The notes beneath the pieces are model-generated. The model was not told the origin of the DNA. It did no database searches and was given only the letters and a program-made list of their open reading frames with translations. The position numbers were made by a program, and so were the translations under genes. From contig NZ_CP030261.1 in the NCBI RefSeq assembly GCF_003312915.1, forward strand, positions 4,712,001 through 4,776,000: a DNA stretch of 64,000 bases, in the 5' to 3' direction. Source of the stretch: Flavobacterium fluviale (GTDB lineage Bacteria > Bacteroidota > Bacteroidia > Flavobacteriales > Flavobacteriaceae). How positions within the stretch are numbered: position 1 is the stretch's first letter; the number at the start of each line of letters is the position of its first letter. This document shows positions 55,011-62,747 of this stretch, piece after piece.

Positions 55011-55484
55011 TTATCTAAACAACTCCGCATTTTCTTTTATAAAAGAAGATTCTCTTTCTCCGAGATCGATCAGTTTCTCTTTAAAAACTAACTTTAACTG
55101 ATTAAAATTAATGTGATAAAAACTAGAAATACTACCTACTCTTTTTCCATTTTTAAGAATAAAAATAGATTCCGAAACATTTCCCTTACTCGATTCAAAT
55201 AAAGTTATAAAACCATCTAATGAATCAAAATCATAATCGATAGATTTTCCTAATCCAAAATAACGTTTTATAATTATAACATTATCACTAATTTCAACCT
55301 CACATGCTCTAGTCCTAAAAACTGTCATCCAAAAAAAGACAATAAAAGCCAAGAATAAAACTGGTAAAATCAAGCCAGCTACTGGAGATGCAGCCGATAG
55401 ATAAACGACCAAAAAAGGCAAAACACTTATATAGACAACCAATAAAACTGGAAAAATTTTAAATTTAGATTTTATATTCATCAC
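55011..55484 (-). CDS. Hypothetical membrane protein with PH-like domain
   Basis: This 157-residue protein has two membrane helices (about 11-31 and 36-55). A soluble beta-rich part (about 60-140) resembles bacterial PH-like domains (CEVEISDNVIIIKRYFGLGKSIDYDFDSL). No function is known. It lies 27 bp downstream of the DUF721 gene on the same strand. Confidence 0.75.
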   Translation of the reverse strand: MMNIKSKFKIFPVLLVVYISVLPFLVVYLSAASPVAGLILPVLFLAFIVFFWMTVFRTRACEVEISDNVIIIKRYFGLGKSIDYDFDSLDGFITLFESSKGNVSESIFILKNGKRVGSISSFYHINFNQLKLVFKEKLIDLGERESSFIKENAELFR

Positions 55485-55511
55485 AATAAAGTCGGTATTA
55501 ACTACAAAATA

Positions 55512-55808
55512 TTATCTCAAAACCACATCCCTTACAACCTCACGGCCTAGCTCTTCATTAATCATTTTAACGATTTTAGATTTTCCGTGGCTTAATTCTT
55601 CACGCAAAACGGCAGACCCCAGTTCTACATAAAGCGTACTTCCTTTTAGCACAACATTTTTTGTGTATGTATTTACACCGCTGCCCATAAGCTGTTTCCA
55701 AGCATCACGAACATCAATTTGATCCATTCCAGGCTGTAATTTATTTACTTGAATAATCTGCTGCAAAACAGCACTAATTGTAGATTCGTTATTTATTCTT
55801 TTCGCCAT
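55512..55808 (-). CDS. DUF721/DciA-like protein
   Basis: This 98-residue protein matches the DUF721 pattern: VRDAWKQLMGSGVNTYTKNVVLKGSTLYVELGSAVLREELSHGKSKIVKMINEELG. DciA proteins of this family help load the replicative helicase in many bacteria, mainly with longer C-terminal parts. The short form here keeps the KH-like core. Its start overlaps the end of the lipocalin-like gene by 20 bp. Confidence 0.85.
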   Translation of the reverse strand: MAKRINNESTISAVLQQIIQVNKLQPGMDQIDVRDAWKQLMGSGVNTYTKNVVLKGSTLYVELGSAVLREELSHGKSKIVKMINEELGREVVRDVVLR

Positions 55809-56229
55809 CGTTCAATAGATTAATTGGTCCCGCTTTTTTATAATGATATTCTATTTTTTGTGGATTTTTAACCACTAACTGCTTATCAGAAAGCGAAATA
55901 ATTTCTTCACTCCATTTTGCATAATCCGTTTTGTAATCTAAAAAAACTTGTTCACCAGTAAAACGAACTGATACGTTCTCAAAGGTATCTGTAGTTAAAA
56001 ATGTCCCGTCAAATTGCGGCATCACTTTCGTTCGAACTCCTTTATTATTTTTGATTTGAAAAAAATCAAACGTCTCATTCATTTTATAATCCTTCTCTTC
56101 GCCTTTGTCAAAAACTACTTTTTCAATTTCCCAATAACCATTTAATTTAGCAATATCTTCTGGTTTCACTTCTTGTTTGCAGCTTACAAACAAAATCGAC
56201 AAAACCAAAATCATCAAAGTGTTCTTCAT
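55789..56229 (-). CDS. Lipocalin-like lipoprotein
   Basis: This 146-residue protein has a lipobox FVSC (Cys17) and a small beta-barrel-like body: LNGYWEIEKVVFDKG (the lipocalin GxW motif) and a row of short strands. Small secreted lipocalin-like lipoproteins are frequent in this phylum and have no assigned ligand. The second RNA-like element sits 17 nt upstream of its start, in the sense direction. Confidence 0.78.
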   Translation of the reverse strand: MKNTLMILVLSILFVSCKQEVKPEDIAKLNGYWEIEKVVFDKGEEKDYKMNETFDFFQIKNNKGVRTKVMPQFDGTFLTTDTFENVSVRFTGEQVFLDYKTDYAKWSEEIISLSDKQLVVKNPQKIEYHYKKAGPINLLNDGEKNK

Positions 56230-56558
56230 AATTATTATAATATTTAGGAGCTGATACCTGCTGTCCGCTGTATCTTTTACTTTTTAAAGAAAAAAGTAAA
56301 AGGATGCCGCTTCCATCAGGGCTAGGGCTTCAGTTTTCAAAAGAAATTTAGCGAACTACAAAGGTAAACTTATAATCATCAAAAGAAATACTTTAACTCT
56401 TAATTATTTTACCCATTTAAAGAACTCCTTTCAACAAATCAACTGCTTATATAAATTACCCTATTTTAACAAAATAAAAACTTTTAAAGGTAAAAAATAT
56501 TGAAATTTTTAATGAATTTCAAATACAAATTACCTTTGAAAATCTCTACAAAAAAAAG
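56230..56558. other. Gene-free gap holding RNA-like element copy B
   Basis: These 329 bp lie between divergent genes. 56247-56333 is the second structured element. The rest is AT-rich without a perfect TAnnTTTG box; ttacctttgaaaa at about 56532-56543 is a near miss for the rightward gene. Confidence 0.6.
56247..56333 (-). ncRNA. Structured RNA-like repeat element, copy B (flavo-1-like?)
   Basis: Read on the minus strand, the order is the same as in copy A: a CCTAGCCC arm, AAGCGGCATCC, a long A/T apical hairpin (ttttacttttt / aaaaagtaaaa), ATACAGCGGA, and a CAGG arm ending AGCTCC. Paired positions differ from copy A on both sides (CCCG/CGGG becomes CCTG/CAGG, A-T becomes G-C), while loop residues stay the same. 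It ends 17 nt before the lipocalin-like gene start. Confidence 0.6.
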
Positions 56559-57047
56559 ATGAAAAATATATTGATATTACTTTTTAGTTCAATACTAATA
56601 TTCTCAAAATGTGAAAAGCCAGAAAAAGCTAAGAAACAAATTGCAGAACCAACATCTTCAATTATAAAAGATACTGATTCAACAAAAACCGATTCTTTAA
56701 AAAGCAAAAAAGAAGTTTCACCCATAAAAATCACAGCAGCTACATTATTAAAAAACGATTATTCCCATCACAAAGACCTGAAATTAACTTTTAAAAACTC
56801 AGGAAAGAAAAACATTAAAGCCATCAAATTTGAATGGTTCTGTAAAAACGCATTTGACAAACCAGCAAGTGGCAGATATTTTTATGCTGACGGAAGATTT
56901 ACAGAAAATGTAACATCCACAATAAAACCTGGCCAAAGCAGAACAGAATTCTGGGAAGACTTTTCTACAGATGCGGATAAAATAACTAAAATTAGAGCCT
57001 ATTATATTGTCTTTGCTGACGGCACAAAATGGGGATCTGATCAGTAA
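56559..57047 (+). CDS. Hypothetical lipoprotein
   Basis: This 162-residue protein has a signal (lipobox-like IFSKC, Cys18) and a Lys/Ser/Thr-rich linker (about 20-55). A beta-rich domain (about 58-160) includes KLTFKNSGKKNIKAIKFEWFCKN and IRAYYIVFADGTKWGSD. The domain looks like an FxLYD-type fold with a Trp/Gly end. No function can be named. It is the only plus-strand gene between two minus-strand groups. Confidence 0.75.
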   Translation: MKNILILLFSSILIFSKCEKPEKAKKQIAEPTSSIIKDTDSTKTDSLKSKKEVSPIKITAATLLKNDYSHHKDLKLTFKNSGKKNIKAIKFEWFCKNAFDKPASGRYFYADGRFTENVTSTIKPGQSRTEFWEDFSTDADKITKIRAYYIVFADGTKWGSDQ

Positions 57048-57172
57048 ATTTCAACATTAAAAAAATCTAATTCTTGTATTAATAAAAATGAGCTTTCAAA
57101 TAAAACGAGTTATCAATTCATTTTATTTAAAAGCTCAATATTTTTATAGAAATAAATATATCTAAATATAAA

Positions 57173-57352
57173 CTAGCGATTAGTTTTTATCCTTTTCAAA
57201 ACACCTAGAAAGAATAATATTATACCAGACACGAGTAAAACATAATAAAGTGAAAGATTATTATCCTTCAATAAATTTGCAAAAACAAAACATATCACAC
57301 TTGCGAAATAAAAAGCAATCGCTGGTATATTTTTTAAAGAATCAAAACTCAT
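57173..57352 (-). CDS. Small two-helix membrane protein behind ftsY
   Basis: This 59-codon frame starts at ATG 57352, only 6 nt after the ftsY stop, and ends with TAG at 57173-57175. It reads MSFDSLKNIPAIAFYFASVI..., with two hydrophobic helices (about 10-27 and 37-53), a short KDNN turn and a basic tail KRIKTNR. Spacing, strand and the helix-turn-helix hydrophobic pattern support a real gene co-transcribed with ftsY. I recognise no family. Confidence 0.7.
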   Translation of the reverse strand: MSFDSLKNIPAIAFYFASVICFVFANLLKDNNLSLYYVLLVSGIILFFLGVLKRIKTNR

Positions 57353-57358
57353 TGTAAA

Positions 57359-58312
57359 TTATTTAAAGAAACTATCAACAAATTCATACTTATTAAAGAC
57401 TTGTAAATCTTCAATTCCTTCACCGACACCAATATATTTTACTGGAATTTGAAACTGATCTGAAATTCCAATTACAACGCCGCCTTTTGCAGTTCCGTCC
57501 AATTTAGTTACAGCCAATGAAGTAACCTCCGTCGCTGCTGTAAATTGTTTGGCCTGCTCAAAAGCATTTTGACCTGTTGAACCATCTAAAACTAAAAGTA
57601 CATCGTGAGGAGCATCGGCAACAACTTTCTGCATAACACGTTTTACTTTCGTCAATTCGTTCATTAAATTGATTTTATTATGAAGACGCCCTGCGGTATC
57701 AATAATTACAACATCAGCATTTTGAGCTACTGCAGATTGTAAAGTATCAAAAGCTACAGAAGCTGGATCGCTTCCCATATTTTGTCTTACAATAGGCACA
57801 TCAACTCTATCCGCCCAAACTTGTAATTGATCAATTGCTGCAGCACGAAAAGTATCTGCCGCACCCAAAACAACTTTGTGACCTGCTTTTTTAAATTGAT
57901 AAGCCAGCTTTCCAATTGTTGTAGTTTTACCAACCCCGTTTACTCCAACAACCATTAAAACGTAAGGTTTTTTATCTTTCGGAATTTCAAATTCAGTTGC
58001 TTCACCTGTATTAGTTTCAGATAATAAAGCTCCTATTTCTTCTCTAAGAATTTGATTCAATTCATCCGTTCCTAAATATTTATCTTCAGCAACACGTTTT
58101 TCAATTCTTGAAATTACTTTTAAAGTTGTATTTACTCCGACATCTGAAGCAACAAGAATTTCTTCTAGATTATCTAAAACATCATCATCAACTTTAGATT
58201 TTCCAGCAATGGCTTTGCTTAACTTAGAGAAAAAAGTAGTTTTTGTTTTTTCAAGACCTTTGTCTAAAGTCTCTTTTTTTTCGGTAGAGAATAATTTTTT
58301 AAAAAAACTCAT
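57359..58312 (-). CDS. ftsY: Signal recognition particle receptor FtsY
   Basis: This 317-residue GTPase docks SRP-ribosome complexes at the inner membrane. An N domain (about 20-100) is followed by the G domain with Walker A at 123-131 (GVNGVGKTTT), TFRAAAIDQL, DTAGRLHN, TKLDGTAKGG and GVGEGIEDL. The acidic A region seen in E. coli is absent, as usual in this phylum. MSFFKKLF is the membrane-contacting start. A small membrane-protein gene follows 6 nt downstream. Confidence 0.96.
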   Translation of the reverse strand: MSFFKKLFSTEKKETLDKGLEKTKTTFFSKLSKAIAGKSKVDDDVLDNLEEILVASDVGVNTTLKVISRIEKRVAEDKYLGTDELNQILREEIGALLSETNTGEATEFEIPKDKKPYVLMVVGVNGVGKTTTIGKLAYQFKKAGHKVVLGAADTFRAAAIDQLQVWADRVDVPIVRQNMGSDPASVAFDTLQSAVAQNADVVIIDTAGRLHNKINLMNELTKVKRVMQKVVADAPHDVLLVLDGSTGQNAFEQAKQFTAATEVTSLAVTKLDGTAKGGVVIGISDQFQIPVKYIGVGEGIEDLQVFNKYEFVDSFFK

Positions 58313-58478
58313 TTTTTGTAGATTTTTAGATTTATTAGATCTCTTGATTTTTTAGATCAGAAATCCAAATCTTTAAAGAAAGCGCAATTGTTTTTCAATT
58401 AACCTTAATTTAAACAGAAATTCATATTAAAAAAAGTCAATTACTGCGTTTCTTTAAATTTATAGACAAATATAGGTA
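58313..58478. other. Gap upstream of ftsY
   Basis: AT-rich, with no gene. A promoter for ftsY may lie here, or ftsY may be read from rpmB past the terminator. Confidence 0.4.
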
Positions 58479-58512
58479 ATAAAAAAGCTACTTCCGAAAG
58501 AAAGTAGCTTTT
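58479..58512 (-). terminator. Intrinsic terminator after the DUF4295 gene
   Basis: The stem aaagctactt / aagtagcttt has a U run on the minus strand (plus-strand A run 58481-58486). Confidence 0.75.
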
Positions 58513-58531
58513 CTATATAATGTAAATGTAA

Positions 58532-58684
58532 TTATTTCTTTTTCAAGAATTCATCAACTTCTTCAGGAGCCATAATAGATTCTACGAATGTATATGCACC
58601 AGTTTTAGGAGATTTTACCATTTTGATGGCTTTTGATAATCTCTTAGAAGATGTTTGTAACGATGCTACGGTTTTCTTTGCCAT
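58532..58684 (-). CDS. DUF4295 small basic protein
   Basis: This 50-residue frame starts at ATG 58684 and ends with TAA at 58532-58534. It begins MAKKTVASLQTSSKRLSKAI, continues with KMVKSPKTGAYTFVE and ends EEVDEFLKKK. That is the DUF4295 family, found in Bacteroidota directly behind the L33 and L28 genes, as here (75 bp downstream of rpmG). Size and charge suggest a ribosome-associated protein. I recall a report of a phylum-specific large-subunit protein of this kind, but could not confirm it. Confidence 0.85.
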   Translation of the reverse strand: MAKKTVASLQTSSKRLSKAIKMVKSPKTGAYTFVESIMAPEEVDEFLKKK

Positions 58685-58759
58685 GATTCAAATGTTATTT
58701 GAAGCTTTTATAAAACTCTCATGGCAAAACCATTCGAGATTTACAAAAATCTCTAATTA

Positions 58760-58942
58760 TTACTTAATTTCTTTATGAACAGTTACTCTTTTTAAGATTG
58801 GATTAAATTTCTTAATCTCTAATCTGTCTGGAGTATTTTTTTTGTTCTTAGTTGTAATGTATCTAGAAGTTCCTGGAACACCAGAAGTCTTGTGCTCAGT
58901 ACATTCTAAAATTACCTGGATTCTATTACCTTTCTTTGCCAT
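58760..58942 (-). CDS. rpmG: Ribosomal protein bL33
   Basis: This 60-residue basic protein matches bL33: GNRIQVILECTEHK, GTSRYITTKNKKNTPDRLEIKKFNPILKRVTVHKEIK. Only one cysteine remains, so this is the zinc-free (C-) form. It lies 27 bp after rpmB and before the DUF4295 gene, the usual Bacteroidota order. Confidence 0.97.
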   Translation of the reverse strand: MAKKGNRIQVILECTEHKTSGVPGTSRYITTKNKKNTPDRLEIKKFNPILKRVTVHKEIK

Positions 58943-58969
58943 CTTGCTATATATTTATTTAGGAAAAGA

Positions 58970-59206
58970 TTATTTGATAAATCCTTCTGACTGTGCTTTT
59001 TTCAAAACAGCAGTGATTCCATTTTTATTAATTGTTTTTATCGTAGATGCTGCTACTCTAAGAGTAATCCATCTATCTTCTTCTGGAAGATAAAAACGCT
59101 TTTTAACTAAGTTTACAGAAAACTTTCTCTTAGTTTTGTTCATAGCGTGAGAAACGTTATTTCCTACCATCGCTCTTTTACCTGTAAGGTCACAAACTCT
59201 TGACAT
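58970..59206 (-). CDS. rpmB: Ribosomal protein bL28
   Basis: This 78-residue protein matches bL28: MSRVCDLTGKRAMVGNNVSHAMNKTKRKF at the start and WITLRVAASTIKTINKNGI later. Of the zinc-ribbon cysteines only one is left, so it is the zinc-free form. It is first in the rpmB-rpmG-DUF4295 unit, with a promoter-like pair upstream. Confidence 0.97.
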   Translation of the reverse strand: MSRVCDLTGKRAMVGNNVSHAMNKTKRKFSVNLVKKRFYLPEEDRWITLRVAASTIKTINKNGITAVLKKAQSEGFIK

Positions 59207-59242
59207 TATACTTATCTTTTATCGTTATTCAAAATCAGGGTG

Positions 59243-59274
59243 CAAAGAAAAGAAAAATAAACCATTGTAGCAAA
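59243..59274 (-). promoter_or_regulatory. Candidate promoter of the rpmB-rpmG-DUF4295 unit
   Basis: On the minus strand TTTG (plus 59271-59274) is 20 nt from TTTCTTTG (plus 59243-59250), one mismatch to TAnnTTTG. The box is 36 nt before the rpmB start. Confidence 0.5.
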
Positions 59275-59277
59275 AAA

Positions 59278-60531
59278 TTATTGCACAAATTTTAAAATTT
59301 CTTTCTGCAATATTTCTAAACTCTTAACTGTTGCCCTATCTATCACTTTTTCACGCGGTTGTCCAAAGTTAAATTCTTCTACAATTACTTCGCTCGGCGT
59401 TGCCAAAGCAATAAAAACAGTACCAATTTCTGCATCTGAATCACCTTTTGAAGGTCCTGCGTTACCAGTCGTAGCAATACCGTAGTCGGTTTTTAGTAAG
59501 TTTTTCACACTCAAAGCCATAGCAGATGCAACTTCTGCACTTACCACAGAATGTTTCTTTATTATTTCTTCTGAAACTCCTAAAACATTTATTTTGGCTT
59601 CAGTTGCATAAGAGACAACACTTCCCTTAAAATAGCTCGAAGCGCCTGGAACAGCAGACAAAAGCGAAGCCACTCTTCCGCCGGTAAAACTTTCTGCTGT
59701 CGAAACTGTTTTATTTTGTTTGGTTAAAATTTTACCAACCACAGATTCTATTGTTTCATTCTCTTCATATCCCACAATAATATCATGGATAATCAAATCT
59801 AAAGAACGTACATTTTCCTCTATCGCAGCTTCTAACAGCTCTTTATCTATTCCTCTTGCGGTCAATCTTAGGCGTACGCGCCCTGGATTCGGCAGATAAG
59901 CGAGTTTTATAAATTCTGGCAGATTATTTTCCCAATGTTCGATACGTTCTGCAACTAAACTCTCGCCTTGACCATAAGTTAAAATCGTTTTATGAATAAT
60001 ATACGGACGTTTATATTCGCGAACTATTTTAGGAATTATTTCTTCCTCAACTAAATATTTCATTTCATAAGGAACACCTGGAAGCGAAATAAAAACGGTA
60101 TTTTCTTTCTTCATCCACATTCCCGGTGCAGTTCCCACTTTATTATGCAATACTGTGCAAGTCGACGGAACCAAAGCCTGATCTTTATTAAGCTGCGAAA
60201 TTGGTCTTTTATAAAAACCTTCAATTAATTGCGTTACATGCGCTAAAACATCTGGATTTACAACTAATTCGTCGTTAAAATAGTCACAGAAAGTTTTTTT
60301 AGTAACATCATCTTTTGTCGGTCCTAATCCGCCGGTTACAATTACAACATCAACTTTATTTTGCAGTAGGGCAAAAGTGTCCAAAATATGCTTTTTATCA
60401 TCGCTTATCGAAAGCATTTCTACGACCTCAACTCCAATTCTGTCGAGAGATTTTGCAATAAAAGCCGAATTTGTATCTACGATTTGACCAATTAAGATTT
60501 CATCTCCAATTGTTATGATTGCTGCTTTCAT
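59278..60531 (-). CDS. cinA: CinA-family competence/damage-inducible protein
   Basis: I start this 417-residue protein at MKAAIITIGDEILIGQI (60531), the conserved family start; an upstream in-frame ATG would add 11 residues. The N-terminal MoCF-like domain (about 1-170) has VIVTGGLGPTKDDVTK and LPGVPYEMKYLVEE. The C-terminal CinA domain (about 255-410) has STAESFTGGRVASLLSAVPGAS and GIATTGNAGPSKGDSD. In relatives the C-terminal domain deamidates nicotinamide mononucleotide and the N-terminal domain can hydrolyse ADP-ribose. Confidence 0.95.
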   Translation of the reverse strand: MKAAIITIGDEILIGQIVDTNSAFIAKSLDRIGVEVVEMLSISDDKKHILDTFALLQNKVDVVIVTGGLGPTKDDVTKKTFCDYFNDELVVNPDVLAHVTQLIEGFYKRPISQLNKDQALVPSTCTVLHNKVGTAPGMWMKKENTVFISLPGVPYEMKYLVEEEIIPKIVREYKRPYIIHKTILTYGQGESLVAERIEHWENNLPEFIKLAYLPNPGRVRLRLTARGIDKELLEAAIEENVRSLDLIIHDIIVGYEENETIESVVGKILTKQNKTVSTAESFTGGRVASLLSAVPGASSYFKGSVVSYATEAKINVLGVSEEIIKKHSVVSAEVASAMALSVKNLLKTDYGIATTGNAGPSKGDSDAEIGTVFIALATPSEVIVEEFNFGQPREKVIDRATVKSLEILQKEILKFVQ

Positions 60532-60663
60532 ATCTACGTAAGGAATATTACCTGTCACTACCAACAGGTTTATTATAAGAAGAAGTTATTTGTGATGATC
60601 GTTTAGAATTCATCATATCGAACCCAAACCACCAAGATTGAATCTTTTAGATTTAGATAAGAA

Positions 60664-60696
60664 AACCCAATTCTTAAAAAAAACAAGAATTGGGTT
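60664..60696 (-). terminator. Hairpin after the Hpt gene
   Basis: A perfect 12-bp stem, aacccaattctt / aagaattgggtt, lies 12 bp beyond the Hpt stop. The U run is short. Confidence 0.65.
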
Positions 60697-60707
60697 GGTA
60701 TTATATT

Positions 60708-61052
60708 TTACAAATCAAAGTCTTTTTTGATTTCTTTGATTGCTTCTTTAACTTGTATTCTAATACTTTTAAAAGTTTCAATTATATCTTTTTTCTTGCC
60801 TTCTGCTTTTGTCCAAGCTTCAACTTGCAAAATCTCTTCAAAAGCCACATTTAATCCCATTAAATCTAAAGTAGGCTTTATTTTGTGCGCGTACGAATAG
60901 GCATATTTATGATCTTTTTTCTTTATCCCCTCTTTAATTTGTTTTAAATCTTCGGGAACTTCTGTAACAAATAAATTTAAAATTTCGTTTACAAATTCAG
61001 GATCGTTGTCTGAAAGCGCATACACTTTCGAAAGGTTGTATTTTAAAGCCAT
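60708..61052 (-). CDS. Histidine phosphotransfer (Hpt) domain protein
   Basis: This 114-residue four-helix protein carries the Hpt motif AYSYAHKIKPTLDLMGL, with phospho-acceptor His at about residue 57. It is a free-standing shuttle for a phosphorelay whose kinase is not in this window; the kinase at 37.4 kb is of the simple type. Its start codon overlaps the stop of the FAH-family gene by one base, so the two are co-translated. Confidence 0.88.
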   Translation of the reverse strand: MALKYNLSKVYALSDNDPEFVNEILNLFVTEVPEDLKQIKEGIKKKDHKYAYSYAHKIKPTLDLMGLNVAFEEILQVEAWTKAEGKKKDIIETFKSIRIQVKEAIKEIKKDFDL

Positions 61053-61663
61053 TATTTTACTTGTATTCTGAATAATTTTTTATCTTCTAAAAAGCCTTCT
61101 AAAACATCATTTGGTTTTACAGCCGCAACACCTTCTGGCGTTCCTGTAAAAATAATATCTCCGATTTTCAATGTAAAAAACTGAGACACATAAGAAACCA
61201 GTTCATCTATTTTCCAAAGCATCATGTTTGAATTTCCTTTTTGAACTGTTTCTGCATTTTTCTTTAATTCAAAATTAAGATTTTCCATAGAAACAAAATT
61301 AGTTTTTGGCAAAAAATCACCAATAACTGCCGAACCGTCAAACGCTTTGGCTTTTTCCCAAGGAAGTCCCTTTTCTTTTAATTTACTCTGCAGATCTCGT
61401 GCTGTAAAATCGATTCCAACACTAATTTCATCATAATATTTATGAGCAAATTTAGGCTCAATATATTTTCCAACTTTATTAATCTTTACGATTATTTCAA
61501 GTTCGTGATGAACATCTTCAGAAAACTCTGGAATTACAAACGGGTGCTGTTTCAACAAAACCGCCGAATCGGGCTTCATAAAAACCACTGGCTCTGATGG
61601 ACGCTCGTTTTTTAATTCCTCTATATGATTGGCATAATTCCTGCCGACACAGATAATTTTCAT
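61052..61663 (-). CDS. Fumarylacetoacetate hydrolase-family enzyme
   Basis: This 203-residue protein has the FAH C-terminal fold: MKIICVGRNYANHIEEL, PVVFMKPDSAVL, VHHELEIIVKI (metal-binding Glu residues), GIDFTARDLQ and DIIFTGTPEGV. Short forms like this (YcgM/FAHD1-like) are acylpyruvases or oxaloacetate decarboxylases. It is followed directly by the Hpt gene. The substrate is unknown. Confidence 0.9.
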   Translation of the reverse strand: MKIICVGRNYANHIEELKNERPSEPVVFMKPDSAVLLKQHPFVIPEFSEDVHHELEIIVKINKVGKYIEPKFAHKYYDEISVGIDFTARDLQSKLKEKGLPWEKAKAFDGSAVIGDFLPKTNFVSMENLNFELKKNAETVQKGNSNMMLWKIDELVSYVSQFFTLKIGDIIFTGTPEGVAAVKPNDVLEGFLEDKKLFRIQVK

Positions 61664-61679
61664 TTCTTTTTAAGTTGTA

Positions 61680-61755
61680 AGATTCTAAGACGCTAAGATT
61701 CTAAGAAAAACTACGCAAAAAAAACTTAGCGCCTTAGAACTTTAGTAACTCAGCA
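61680..61755. repeat. Dispersed inverted repeat with taagacgctaag units
   Basis: Left arm ctaagacgctaag (61685-61697) pairs with cttagcgccttag (61725-61737), one mismatch. The same taagacgctaag-ttct-ag wording occurs at 31463-31500. It fills the gap between the exonuclease and FAH-family genes. Confidence 0.7.
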
Positions 61756-61758
61756 GCT

Positions 61759-62529
61759 TTATTTAGTGTTTAGTTTTCTTAATTTAATTGCCGTTAATAC
61801 TTTTTTGGTATATAAAGGAAAATCAGCGTTTTGTATCCAGCTGAAATATCCTGGTTCAGCTTCTAAAACTTTTTCAACTTTGGCTCCTTTATGTTTTCCG
61901 AAAGTAAAAATCTCTTCATCGTCTTTGTCAAAGGCGATCATGCCGGCAAAATCGGCTATTTTTTTACGGGTTGTAAATTCAGACAACGATCTCATATCGT
62001 TTTCCAATTCTGGATAACGATCTAACTGCGCTTTTAAAATTTCATAAGTCGCCATTGTATCTGCTTCTGCCGAGTGGGCATTTTCCAAGCTTTTTCCACA
62101 ATAAAACTTCAAAGCAGCACTCAAAGTACGCTCTTCCATTTTATGAAAAATAGTCTGAACATCTACAGAAACTTTATTTTTCATATCGAAATCGACTCCT
62201 GCACGAAGTAATTCTTCTGCTAGAAGCGGAATATCAAAACGATCTGAGTTAAAACCACCCAAATCACTATCTTTTATCATATTATGGACCTGCGGAGCAA
62301 GCTCTGCAAAGGTTGGTTCGTTGGCTACTTTTTCATCTGTAATACCATGAACTGCAGTAGTTTGTGGAGGAATTGGAATTGTTGGATTAACCAACCAGGT
62401 TTTACTTTCTTTATTTCCGTTAGGAAAAACTTTAAATATTGAAATTTCTACGATTCTATCTTTACCGATATCAATTCCCGTTGTTTCGAGATCAAAAAAG
62501 CAAATTGGTTTGTTTAGTTTGAGTTCCAT
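61759..62529 (-). CDS. DnaQ-like 3'-5' exonuclease (DEDDh) with C-terminal extension
   Basis: This 256-residue protein has Exo I (D13, E15 in FFDLETTG), Exo II (GGFNSDRFDIPLL, about 91-103) and Exo III (NAHSAEADT, about 150-158) of the DEDDh exonuclease superfamily. The domain ends near residue 178. About 60 further residues (FTFGKHKGAKVEKVLEAEPGYFSWIQNADF) resemble the DUF3820-like putative quorum-sensing or exonuclease X C-terminal domain. It is probably involved in DNA or RNA 3'-end trimming; it is not a polymerase III epsilon in a clear sense. Confidence 0.88.
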   Translation of the reverse strand: MELKLNKPICFFDLETTGIDIGKDRIVEISIFKVFPNGNKESKTWLVNPTIPIPPQTTAVHGITDEKVANEPTFAELAPQVHNMIKDSDLGGFNSDRFDIPLLAEELLRAGVDFDMKNKVSVDVQTIFHKMEERTLSAALKFYCGKSLENAHSAEADTMATYEILKAQLDRYPELENDMRSLSEFTTRKKIADFAGMIAFDKDDEEIFTFGKHKGAKVEKVLEAEPGYFSWIQNADFPLYTKKVLTAIKLRKLNTK

Positions 62530-62689
62530 TTCTAATTTTTATAAGTTTACAAATGTAATTTTTAAAGCCGAATTTCCTCGTCTATTCTCATTTTTTTTGT
62601 CGAAAAAAGCTGTCAATTTGCAATTTTAACTTTTCAAAAATAGGTCATCATAAAGTTCATGCTTTGATTTCTAACCTTTTCTTACAAAA

Positions 62690-62724
62690 GAAAAATCCGA
62701 TAAGCTTTTATACTTATCGGATTT
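62690..62724 (-). terminator. Intrinsic terminator of the E2 gene
   Basis: A perfect 12-bp stem, aaatccgataag / cttatcggattt, is followed on the minus strand by a U-rich run (plus-strand A run at 62691-62695). Confidence 0.8.
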
Positions 62725-62747
62725 GAATCTATACTTATAATATATTT

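Noticed and set aside
60532..60564. Upstream ATG as the cinA start
   Set aside because: The CinA family starts at MKAAIITIGDE; the added 11 residues match nothing.
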